A stretch of DNA of 64,000 nt. Origin: PALSA-505 sp963702235 (lineage in GTDB: Bacteria > Actinomycetota > Actinomycetes > Streptosporangiales > Streptosporangiaceae). Positions 25,226 through 32,803 of this stretch are shown here, piece after piece. A program made the position numbers and the translations under genes. The stretch is from NCBI GenBank assembly GCA_963702235.1, contig CAVPBZ010000018.1, positions 310,001-374,000 on the forward strand. Direction: 5' to 3'. The notes below the pieces were generated by a model. The model ran no database searches. It had not been told where the DNA came from and worked only from the letters and a program-made list of their open reading frames with translations. Each line of letters starts with the position of its first letter. The stretch's first letter is position 1.

Positions 25226-26017
25226 GCGGCCGGCCCTACATGCCCCAGAAGCGGTACAGGGCAATGGCAGTACAAAGGTTCGCGGGTACAGGGTCATTGG
25301 TCGGTGAAGCCGCCCAAAAGCCTGCGGAAGTCTGCCACCGCTAAGCGGCATTCCAAAAGTTCTGTTCGTAACCGGGGGGTAGCCAGGGGCTGGTCCAGGG
25401 CGCGGCGGCGTCGAGCATCTGGTCTGGTGATCGGTTGCGGAAGTAGGAATGGATCTGCCTGAGCCGTCCGGGCCAGGTGACGGCGGTGTTGGCGACGTAG
25501 TTCTTCAGCGCAGCCCAGACGCGTTCGACCGGGTTGTCGTGCGGGCTGTACCGGGCGCCATACAGCACCTCCAGCCGGGGCTGCTTGTCCAGGTAGCGGG
25601 TGACGGCGCGGGCGTGGTGGATGCTGTCGTTATCGCAGATCACCACGATCAGCGGGGCGGCCGGGAAGGACGCGGCGAGCATCCGCAAGAAGGCGATGAA
25701 CTCAGCGGCGCGGCGACGGCCCAGCCGGTAGACCCAGCGGCCGGTGGTCATCTCCAGCGCGCCGTACACCGTGACCTGCCGGTTCGTGCCCGGAGTAAGA
25801 ATCTGCGGGCGGGCGCCGCGCCGCGTCCAGCTGGCCCGCACGTGCGGCAGCAGGTTGAGGTGAGTCTCGTCTTCGGCCAGCACCACTGCCCGGCGCGGCA
25901 GCTCGATCAGCCGGGCCACGATGCCGGCCACCACATGGTCGTGATCGGGGTCGGGGGTGCCCCTGATCTTCCGGACTGTGGATCCTTATAGGATCGTCAG
26001 CCGAAAGGACGGGATCA

Positions 26018-26308
26018 GTGCCAGGGAAATATAAGACTTATTCGCCGGAGTTCCGCGATGAGGCGGCCAGGATGGTCGTGGAGACGTCGCGGCCTATCGC
26101 CGATGTCGCGCGGGAGCTTAAGGTCAGCGAGACCAGCCTGGGGAACTGGGTCCGGGCGTACCGGGAAAAGCACGCCGAAGACGAACCGCCGCTGCAGCTA
26201 TCCGAGCGCGCGCGGCTGCGCGAGCTGGAGCGGGAAGTCCGCGAACTCCGGATGAAAGCCGACTTTCTCTCAAAAGCAGCGGCGTACTTCGCAGCGGAGC
26301 ATCGGTGA
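26018..26308 (+). CDS. IS3-family transposase OrfA
   Basis: A 96-residue helix-turn-helix protein (FRDEAARMVVETSRPIADVARELKVSETSLGNWV) followed by a leucine-zipper-like segment (LRELEREVRELRMKADFLSKAAAYF). It binds the element ends and dimerises. Its stop overlaps OrfB by four bases (GTGA), so OrfB is probably made by coupled reinitiation or by frameshifting. Confidence 0.92.
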   Translation: MPGKYKTYSPEFRDEAARMVVETSRPIADVARELKVSETSLGNWVRAYREKHAEDEPPLQLSERARLRELEREVRELRMKADFLSKAAAYFAAEHR

Positions 26309-27210
26309 GCGATAAGTATGAGTTCATCGACACGGAATACGCCACCGCGGCCACGGACACGGCCCCGGCTCCCACCATCACGCGCATGTGCCAATGGCTC
26401 TGGGTATCAAAATCGGGGTTCTACGAATGGAGGTCACGGCCGGACAGCGCCACTGCGGAAAGGCGGGCGCGGCTCAAGCTGCTGATCAAGAAGGCGTTCG
26501 ATGATTCCGACGGCACCTACGGGTACCGGCGTATCACCTGGCAGCTGGCCCGCTGGGGCATCCAGGCGGGGGCCGAGCTGATCCGCGGGCTGATGCGGGC
26601 CCTGGGGCTGGTGGCCTGCCAGCCGCGGCCCTGGCGGCCATCCACCACGGAGCAGGGCGCGGCCGGGCCGATCCCGGACCTGGTGAACCGCGACTTCACC
26701 GCGGCCGCCCCCGGCGATAAAATGGTCGGCGATATTACGTACATCCCGACGTGGCAGGGCTGGCTTTACCTCGCGACTGTAATTGACTGCGCAAGCCGGA
26801 AAGTGATCGGGTGGGCGATGGATGACAATTACCGGACGCCGCTGATCACGAGCGCGATCGAGATGGCCGCCCGCAACCTCGGTCTTCCTGCTGATGCTAT
26901 CTTTCACTCTGACCGGGGAAGCAATTATACGTCGGCCGAGTTCGCGGCCGTCCTGGAACGGCTGGGGATCCGCCAGTCGGTAGGCCGGACCGGCATCTGC
27001 TATGACAATGCGCTCGCTGAGTCTTTCAATGCCGCACTGAAAGTCGAGCGGGTCCACCGGACCATTTACCCGACGAGAAAGAAAGCCCGGGAGGATATTG
27101 CCCGGTACATCGAACTCCGCTATAATCGGAGGCGTCTTCACTCCGCGATCGGGTACCGGACCCCGCAAGAGGCCCTCGACGAGTACCTGAACCAGCAGCT
27201 CGCAGCATGA
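26305..27210 (+). CDS. IS3-family transposase OrfB (DDE integrase)
   Basis: A 301-residue integrase-type transposase. An N-terminal HTH_21 region (KKAFDDSDGTYGYRRITWQLARWGI) precedes the catalytic core with Asp in GDITYIPTWQGWLYLATVID, Asp in HSDRGSNYTSAEF and Glu in YDNALAESFNAALKVE. All three acidic residues are present. It is intact. Confidence 0.93.
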   Translation: MSDKYEFIDTEYATAATDTAPAPTITRMCQWLWVSKSGFYEWRSRPDSATAERRARLKLLIKKAFDDSDGTYGYRRITWQLARWGIQAGAELIRGLMRALGLVACQPRPWRPSTTEQGAAGPIPDLVNRDFTAAAPGDKMVGDITYIPTWQGWLYLATVIDCASRKVIGWAMDDNYRTPLITSAIEMAARNLGLPADAIFHSDRGSNYTSAEFAAVLERLGIRQSVGRTGICYDNALAESFNAALKVERVHRTIYPTRKKAREDIARYIELRYNRRRLHSAIGYRTPQEALDEYLNQQLAA

Positions 27211-27740
27211 AATAGCACCAATTCAGGTGTCCGGAAAACGCGGGGCAGCCCAGTCGCCGCGGGCGATGAGCTTGGGCCGCCGCCAGACCGCAACCCGCCG
27301 CACCCGCCGGTACAGGGTGCGCAGGCTGACCTGCGGATAGCCCAGGTAGCGCCAGATCCGCGGCAGCGTCCACGGTCCCGGCCGGTCCAGCAGCGCGGCG
27401 ATTCTCCTGGTCAGCCGCTTGCCACCCAGCGGCGGCCGCCCGGATCGGGGGCGATCGGCCAGCCCCGCCAGGCCCTCGGTGCTGAACCGGCCGATCCAGC
27501 GGCGCACCGTGGCCGGGTGGCACTCCAGCAGCTCCGCGATCTGCGCCGCGGATAACCCGTGCAGCGACAGCAGCACCATCACCGCCCGGGCCGCCTGCCG
27601 CCACCGGCCCCGCAGGGCACCCCGCACCTGCTCAATCTCACGCGATGGGACATTGGCGAACACACAGACCGGGCGCATACTGACCACGACCTCGCCGGCG
27701 GGGTGGACGATGGAGGCAACCTCGATCCAACCCCCTGTCG

Positions 27741-27788
27741 CTTGCCAGCGTGATGGGACCGGGGTGTTGCCACGAGGAAGGGACCGCC
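27741..27788. repeat. IS21 left terminal repeats
   Basis: Two copies of a TGCCA...GGGACC motif lie at 27741-27763 and 27767-27788. They are inverted relative to the repeats at the other end of the element and are the expected transposase-binding sites. Confidence 0.7.
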
Positions 27789-27793
27789 TTTGG

Positions 27794-28609
27794 TCATGAG
27801 TGATCATGGTGGTTTCCTTTCTCCTCGTCAACGGACACGCTTGTGCTGCTGGTGATGGATGGCTTCTGGCGGCGCCGGTAGGACTCGCCCTCGATGACCA
27901 GTTCGTGGGCGGTGGAGGCGAGCCGGTCAACGGCGGACTGGGCCAGCAGCGGGTCGGCCATCATGGCCAGCCATTCCTCAGCGGTGCGATTCGAGGTCAC
28001 CACGGTCGAGGCGCGCTGGTGGCGTTCGACGCAGAGCTGGTAGAAGTCGGCGGTCTCGGTCGGATCCAGCGGCTGCAGCGCGAAATCGTCCAGGATCAGC
28101 AGCTCGACGGTGGCGAGGCGACGCATCTCGTAGTCGAGGGTGTTGTCGAGGCGGGCTGCCTTGAGCCGCTTGAACAGCTTGGCTGCGGGAGCCATGTGCA
28201 CGGTGCGCCGCCTCCGGATGGCGATGTGGCCCAGCGCGCAGGCCAGGTGGGTCTTGCCGACGCCGACCGGTCCCAGCAGCAGGGCGCCGTGCGGGCCGTC
28301 GAGGAACCGCAGGCTGACCAGCTCGTTCCACAGCTGGCGGTCGTAGGAGACGGCTGCGCTCTGGTCCCAGGTGTCGAGCCGCATGCCGGAGTCGAGCCCG
28401 GCGGCGCGGGCGCGCAGCGACGCGGACTTGGCTTCCCGGCGGGCGTGCTCGTCGGCCAGGACGAGCTCGAGGAAGTCAGCATGAGTCATCTTCTGCTGCC
28501 GGGCCAGGACCAGCCGGTCGGGCAGGGTGGCCAGCATCTGGCCGAGCTTGAGCGCCCGCAGCGTGGTGCGCAGGTCCGGGCTCACGGTGTCGCGGATGGT
28601 GGCGGTCAC
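27794..28609 (-). CDS. istB: IS21 helper ATPase IstB
   Basis: A 271-residue AAA+ ATPase with Walker A LLGPVGVGKTHLA and Walker B ELLILDDFALQPL, plus the sensor region STVVTSNRTAEEW. It assembles on DNA and directs IstA to targets. GTG 28609 overlaps the istA stop as GTGA. Full length for the family. Confidence 0.93.
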   Translation of the reverse strand: MTATIRDTVSPDLRTTLRALKLGQMLATLPDRLVLARQQKMTHADFLELVLADEHARREAKSASLRARAAGLDSGMRLDTWDQSAAVSYDRQLWNELVSLRFLDGPHGALLLGPVGVGKTHLACALGHIAIRRRRTVHMAPAAKLFKRLKAARLDNTLDYEMRRLATVELLILDDFALQPLDPTETADFYQLCVERHQRASTVVTSNRTAEEWLAMMADPLLAQSAVDRLASTAHELVIEGESYRRRQKPSITSSTSVSVDEEKGNHHDHS

Positions 28610-30192
28610 CGGCTCTCCTCCTTCCCGCCGGGGATGAGCGTCAGCTGGGTGCCGCCGGGCCGGTATTCGACCGGGTCGCGCGCGAACCGGGCAGTGGCCG
28701 CGGTGGCAGGGACCGGCGGCGGGGGCGTGTTCTCGGTTGCCTTTTCCAGCATCGAGGCGATCTTGGTGACGCTGACCACGTCCAGGTCGAGAGCGCGCTG
28801 GCAGGCGGTGTCAACCGGGCCGGGGCCGTAGCGGCGGACCAGCCCGAGCAGCCGGTAGACCTGCCGCATCTTGGTCCAGGGCAGGTCGGTATCCAGCAGC
28901 CGGTCCGCATAGACGCCCACGCTGTCCCCGTGCCGCCGCGCCGCCCCGGCGAGGGAGGCGACGTCGCGCATCGCATAGGTGGTCTTCTCGGCCGGCAGGT
29001 CAGCCGGGTCGGTGGACCGCCGGCCCGGCTGCTGACGGGGGTGTGTCTTGACCAGCTGGCCGCGGTGAAACAGCTTGACCAGGGCCGAGTCGGCGCGGGC
29101 GTCCAGGTGGCAGCCGAGGTAATCCTGCGGCGCCGAATACAGCGCCCGGCCGACCTCGACATGGAAGTCGCGGTGCACCTTGACCCGGGTGAACACCGGC
29201 ACGTCATAAGGCAGGCTGAGCGGCAGCAGCGCCGCTGCCTCGAATTCGGCGAACACCTCCGCCGGGCGGGCCTGGATGGTGCCGTGGATGCGCATCCCGG
29301 CCACGTTGCGGCACCACGCTTCCGCCCGCGCCTGCGCGTCGGACAGGCCGGTGAAATGCTCGCCGGCGAAGAAGTTGCCGCGCACGTACTGCACCGCCCG
29401 CTCCACCTTCGGCTTGTCCTTCGGCGACCGGACCCGCGCTGGGTCGGTGGCGAAGCCGCAGTGCTGCGCGTAATCCAGCCACCCGGCGGTGAGCCGCGGG
29501 TTGACCGCGTCCGCGTCGGTGACGATCGCCGACGCGTTGTCCGGGATGAGGACCTTGAACACGCCGCCGAAGAACACCCACGCGGCCTCGCACCCGGCGA
29601 TGAACGCGGCCAGCGTCTGGGTGAAGCTCAGCCACACGAACATGTGCCGCGAATAGCACCCAGTGAAGATCAGCGCGTGCACCTTGCGCTGCCGCCCGGT
29701 CACCGGGTCGGCCAGCAGGCCCAGATACCCGAAGTCCAGCTGGCACTCCGCGCCGGGCTCGCCGTCGGCGACCCGCACCGTGGACGCGGTCCGGCCGAAG
29801 CCGCACCGCTCCACGCAGAACCGGTGCAGCGTCCGGTACGGCACCACGACGCCCTGCCGCTCCAGCAGTATCCCGATCTTGACCACCGACAGGCCCGCCT
29901 TCACCTGCGCCTTGATCTCGCCGTGGCGGGCCTCCAGCAGGTTCCACGCCAGGCCGTGCCCGCCCGGCCGGGCCGGGCGGACCACCTGCGCGACCTGGCC
30001 GACCAGCTCATCCGACAGCTGCCCGGCCCCGCCATCCCGGGCCAGCCCCGCCGCCACCGCCGCGTCCACATACCGGCGGGCGGTCTTACGATCCACCCCC
30101 GCCTGCTCAGCCACCCGGCGCAGCCCGGCACCAGCCAGCCACGCCCGCAGCACCTCACGGATCTCAGTCACGGCAACCTCCCGGAAAGCCAT
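28606..30192 (-). CDS. istA: IS21 transposase IstA
   Basis: A DDE transposase of about 528 residues. The N-terminal HTH is LRAWLAGAGLRRVAEQAGVDRKTARRYVDAA. The catalytic residues lie in ECQLDFGYLG, VLIPDNASAIV and KPKVERAVQYVRGNFF. A C-terminal beta region (VEVGRALYSAPQDYLGCHLDAR) follows. ATG 30192 is preferred to TTG 30207. It is intact. Confidence 0.93.
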   Translation of the reverse strand: MAFREVAVTEIREVLRAWLAGAGLRRVAEQAGVDRKTARRYVDAAVAAGLARDGGAGQLSDELVGQVAQVVRPARPGGHGLAWNLLEARHGEIKAQVKAGLSVVKIGILLERQGVVVPYRTLHRFCVERCGFGRTASTVRVADGEPGAECQLDFGYLGLLADPVTGRQRKVHALIFTGCYSRHMFVWLSFTQTLAAFIAGCEAAWVFFGGVFKVLIPDNASAIVTDADAVNPRLTAGWLDYAQHCGFATDPARVRSPKDKPKVERAVQYVRGNFFAGEHFTGLSDAQARAEAWCRNVAGMRIHGTIQARPAEVFAEFEAAALLPLSLPYDVPVFTRVKVHRDFHVEVGRALYSAPQDYLGCHLDARADSALVKLFHRGQLVKTHPRQQPGRRSTDPADLPAEKTTYAMRDVASLAGAARRHGDSVGVYADRLLDTDLPWTKMRQVYRLLGLVRRYGPGPVDTACQRALDLDVVSVTKIASMLEKATENTPPPPVPATAATARFARDPVEYRPGGTQLTLIPGGKEESR

Positions 30193-30268
30193 CCCCCGAA
30201 CCCCCAAGTCGATCGACTTGAAGGCACCCGGTACCGGAAGTGATCAAGACCGCCAAGCCGACACGCCC

Positions 30269-30348
30269 GGCGGTCCCATCACTGGCAACCAGGTGGTCCC
30301 ATGCTCGTGGCAGAAAACCCCGAAAAGTGGTCCCATGCTCGTGGCAGG
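30269..30348. repeat. IS21 right terminal repeats
   Basis: Three copies of a GGTCCCAT...GGCA motif lie at 30269-30290, 30293-30314 and 30327-30348. The last two are identical over about 21 bp with a 34-bp period. They are the inner and outer transposase-binding repeats of the IS21 right end. Confidence 0.75.
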
Positions 30349-30353
30349 CGACA

Positions 30354-30858
30354 GACCGGGAGGCGGCGCGCTGGGCGGGCGGCCAGGTTCGGGGCTGGCA
30401 CGGTTCGTCCTTGGAAGCCGAAGAGGTGGAATGGTGAGGACCAGGATCACTCGGTGGGTTGGCCGCTGGCGTGAGCGCCGCCTTGTTCGTGAGCAGTCAC
30501 GGCAAACATCGGCAGCCCGTCAGGCGAAACGTGCTGCAGAGGGGGGAAAGCACCACCCCATGGGTCACGGTGGGTGAGGGCCGCCGTCCGGCATCGGCAC
30601 GGCGCGGCAAGCGCGTGTCCCGCTGGCTGGAAAGTCGATCGCTTCGACCTCGGCTCCGGTTCCACATCTGTGCGCCAGCGTCGGCCGCTGTCGGCTGCGT
30701 TGGCAGCAGTATTGGCAACAGCTGGTTTGAGCGGCGGCGCCGCGATGGTCTGGCAGCATCGGCCTGACGGTCCTGCCTGATTTGGTTGAGCAGCAGCGGG
30801 GTCCGGTGATCGCCATAGCGCCCTTGGAGGCAGGACCCCGGCAAAGTCGGCCCCGTCA
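30354..30858. other. spacer after the insertion-sequence island
   Basis: This ~500-bp stretch holds no convincing gene. A 48-codon basic frame (ATG 30431 to 30577, MVRTRITRWVGRWRERR...) has a fair ribosome site, and a 68-codon frame overlaps its stop as GTGA. Third-position bias is weak in both, so I do not call them. No palindrome or terminator stands out. Confidence 0.4.
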
Positions 30859-32103
30859 CTAGTCCGGTCCAGGTCCCGATAGCGTCACCGGGCTGCCCTG
30901 GGCGGGGGTGAACGTGCGCAGCGGCCCGGTGCCGGTCCAGAATCCGAGCTGGTAGTACCCGCTGGTGGGATTGGTCGCCAGCACCCACAGCACTCCCCGC
31001 CGGTCCCACGCGCCGGCCAGCGCGACGCCCTGGGTGGCGGCCGCTGAGGGGGGAAGCCGTAGCCGACCGGGAGTCTCGCGCACCATCCCGTTCCCCGCGA
31101 TGAACAGGGCCTGCGCGGTGATGGTGCCCGCGGAGTCAACCCGGATGAGCGGGAGGACCACGCGCTGGCCCGCTGGGTCGAAACTGGCCGATGGCGGCGG
31201 GTAGGCCCGTAACGGCGGTTGCCAGTTCCGCGGCAGCGGCAAGGCAGCGCCGGTGCCGGAGGTCAGATCGGTAACGTGCAGCACACAGGAGGCGCCGCAC
31301 GACGACCAGATCACCCGGTCACGGCCCGCCGCGACGAAACTGGCGTCGGCGGGCAGGCTCATCGGTATCGGCTGGCCGGTCGCGCCGTTCCACAGCTGCA
31401 CCCGCCCGGTGACAAGATTCAGCGTCAGCGGCCCGGCCCCGGTGGCACCGGCCAGCCCGAGCGGCAGGTGCAGCACCGGGCTGACCCGGCGGCCGACCAT
31501 GTCGACGGCCCAGGTCGGGCTCCGGAAACTGGCCGATACCCCGAGGCCGTTCCGCATCGACTGGACGGCGGTCTGCACCCATACCCGTCCGCCGCCCGGG
31601 CTGACCGCGATCATGGTGGCCCGGGCGATCAACCGGGCGGGGGCGTTCGCGGCGGAGATGAACACCACGCGGCCGACCGCGCCGTAGGTAACGGCTGTCG
31701 AGATGTCACTGATATGCGCTACCACACCGCCGGAAACCGGGGCGAGCTGATCGACCTCGGCGCCGTGACCGGGCGGCAGCAGCGAGCTGAGCCCGTTGGA
31801 CAACAACCCGGCGATGGGCCGCGGCGGGCGGCCGGGCCGCCAGACATTCTCTCCACCGAGGAACAGGTCGGTACCGCCGCGAGCCGGTATGCCAGCGAGC
31901 AGGAGCGGCTGGGCGGACCGCGCGCTGACCGTACGCCGCGCAGGCCTGTCGGCGCTGAGCAGCACAACAGCGGCTACCGTCAGGGCGGTCGCGGTAATCA
32001 AGACAATCAGCCAGGCCCACCTCTCGGGCCAGCCGCGCCGAGGCCGCCAGCCGCGCCACACACGCCTGGGTTCTCGATCGGGCCCAAAGCTGATCGTGTC
32101 CAT
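30859..32103 (-). CDS. membrane-anchored hypothetical protein, possible beta-propeller
   Basis: A 414-residue protein. A basic N terminus (RRVWRGWRPRRGWPERW) precedes one membrane segment (AWLIVLITATALTVAAVVLLSA), so the rest should face outward. The extracellular part is made of short beta-rich repeats such as RVWVQTAVQSMRNGLGV, RVQLWNGATGQPIPMSL and DRRGVLWVLATNPTSGYYQLGFWTG, reminiscent of WD40/propeller blades, with one Cys pair (SSCGASCVL). I do not recognise a specific family. Confidence 0.7.
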   Translation of the reverse strand: MDTISFGPDREPRRVWRGWRPRRGWPERWAWLIVLITATALTVAAVVLLSADRPARRTVSARSAQPLLLAGIPARGGTDLFLGGENVWRPGRPPRPIAGLLSNGLSSLLPPGHGAEVDQLAPVSGGVVAHISDISTAVTYGAVGRVVFISAANAPARLIARATMIAVSPGGGRVWVQTAVQSMRNGLGVSASFRSPTWAVDMVGRRVSPVLHLPLGLAGATGAGPLTLNLVTGRVQLWNGATGQPIPMSLPADASFVAAGRDRVIWSSCGASCVLHVTDLTSGTGAALPLPRNWQPPLRAYPPPSASFDPAGQRVVLPLIRVDSAGTITAQALFIAGNGMVRETPGRLRLPPSAAATQGVALAGAWDRRGVLWVLATNPTSGYYQLGFWTGTGPLRTFTPAQGSPVTLSGPGPD

Positions 32104-32135
32104 CGGCTACTAGCCTAGCCGCGAGGGCTGTACAT

Positions 32136-32405
32136 CTACCCGTCGGCAGATTCGGGAGGGCGGTCCTCAGACATCCAGGGTGCCTGCAGCTCGATCATGC
32201 GCCGGGTTGCGTAGTTCATCTCGGCTACAGCTAGGCGGAGCCGGTACCAAAGACATCGGAGCCGTTCGTGGCCAGTCCAGGAGACGGTCCTTTCGAGGTG
32301 CCGCCTCTGGTTGAGTTCAGTGGGGCTGGGCCTCGTCATGGCTGCGGCTCCCTCAGGTCGGCGATCCAGGGCTTCGCGAGTTCGTACGAGGTGGGCCAGG
32401 TTCAA
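32136..32405 (-). CDS. small hypothetical protein
   Basis: An 89-residue charged protein from TTG 32405 (RBS GAGGAG), with an alternative ATG at 32339. The sequence RRHLERTVSWTGHERLRCLWYRLRLAVAEMNYATRRMIELQAPW looks helical. Amino-acid composition is that of a real protein, but no family is recognised. Confidence 0.5.
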   Translation of the reverse strand: MNLAHLVRTREALDRRPEGAAAMTRPSPTELNQRRHLERTVSWTGHERLRCLWYRLRLAVAEMNYATRRMIELQAPWMSEDRPPESADG

Positions 32406-32803
32406 CGTGGTCTCCTCGGCGGCGTAGCTGGGCCTTGGCCGGGTTGCCTGATGTCAGGCAGCTGCTGAGCTCAGCCGGGTTGGGTACTGTGGCTGGTTCC
32501 AGCGTCGCCAGCGGCCAGAAGCGGCACCACGCACAACAGCCCACACAAGAACTCACATGAGTTGACCGGACCGCAGGCGGTCGTGGTGACGACCGTGACC
32601 GAGTGCGAATCGGGTAGCGCGAGGACTTAGGTAAACCAGGCAGGCTCCGGCGGCCGGGTGCCAGCGAAACTGCAGCTCGCCCGGGCGGGTCTGCCAGGCG
32701 GGTGCTGGCGGGGTGGCTGGGGTGACGACGTCTGCGTAGGCTTTGGGCGTGGGTGCTGTCCGTGCCGGACTGGTGCCGCGGGTGGGGTTTGAGGGGCGTT
32801 CGG
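32406..32803. other. intergenic region upstream of the NB-ARC/TPR regulator
   Basis: No gene is supported here. The only structure seen is the palindrome AACTCA-CA-TGAGTT at 32550-32563, about 240 bp before the regulator start, which could be an operator. Confidence 0.4.

Larger units (their letters stand above)
25953..27252 (+). mobile_element. IS3-family insertion sequence
   Basis: A 1300-bp element. The terminal inverted repeats are 24 bp, at 25953-25976 and 27229-27252, sharing TGCCCC in the outer part and TTCCGGAC at the inner end. A direct GTC target duplication is at 25950-25952 and 27253-27255. It encodes OrfA and OrfB and is inserted in the IS630 transposase gene. Both genes look intact, so it is probably recent and potentially active. 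Confidence 0.88.
25341..27678 (-). pseudogene. IS630-family transposase split by an IS3 element
   Basis: The N-terminal half (27678 down to 27253) has helix-turn-helix regions LLSLHGLSAAQIAELLECHPATVRRWIGRFSTEGLAGLADRPRSGRPP and ends WRRPKLIARGD. The C-terminal half (25949 down to 25341) continues PDHDHVVAGIVARL and carries the DDE core: VVLAEDETHLNLLPHVRASW, VICDNDSIHH and YSPHDNPVERVWAALK. Removing the IS3 element with one copy of its 3-bp target duplication rejoins the halves in frame, giving a 344-residue transposase, the normal length for IS630. The transposase is therefore inactive here because of the insertion. Confidence 0.88.
27736..30353 (-). mobile_element. IS21-family insertion sequence
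   Basis: A 2618-bp element carrying istA and istB. The tips are TGTCGCTTGCCA at 27736 and the inverse TGGCAGGCGACA at 30342-30353, i.e. TG...CA ends. Multiple internal terminal repeats lie at both ends, as is typical of IS21. No target duplication is visible, so the element may have been rearranged after insertion. Its left tip is 58 bp from the start of the split IS630 transposase. Confidence 0.85.

Noticed and set aside
26280..26320. Programmed -1 frameshift of the IS3 element
   Set aside because: Possible in this family, but the A-rich slippery run is not evident; the GTGA overlap supports reinitiation instead.
28930..30243. 437-codon frame opposite istA
   Set aside because: Shadow of the IS21 transposase; composition is Arg/His/Leu rich without motifs.
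25340..30353. Composite transposon carrying cargo genes
   Set aside because: All genes between the element ends are transposition genes; there is no passenger gene, so it is a nested island rather than a composite transposon.
30574..30780. 68-codon frame coupled to a 48-codon frame after the island
   Set aside because: Weak third-position bias and no recognisable sequence; mentioned only in the spacer entry.
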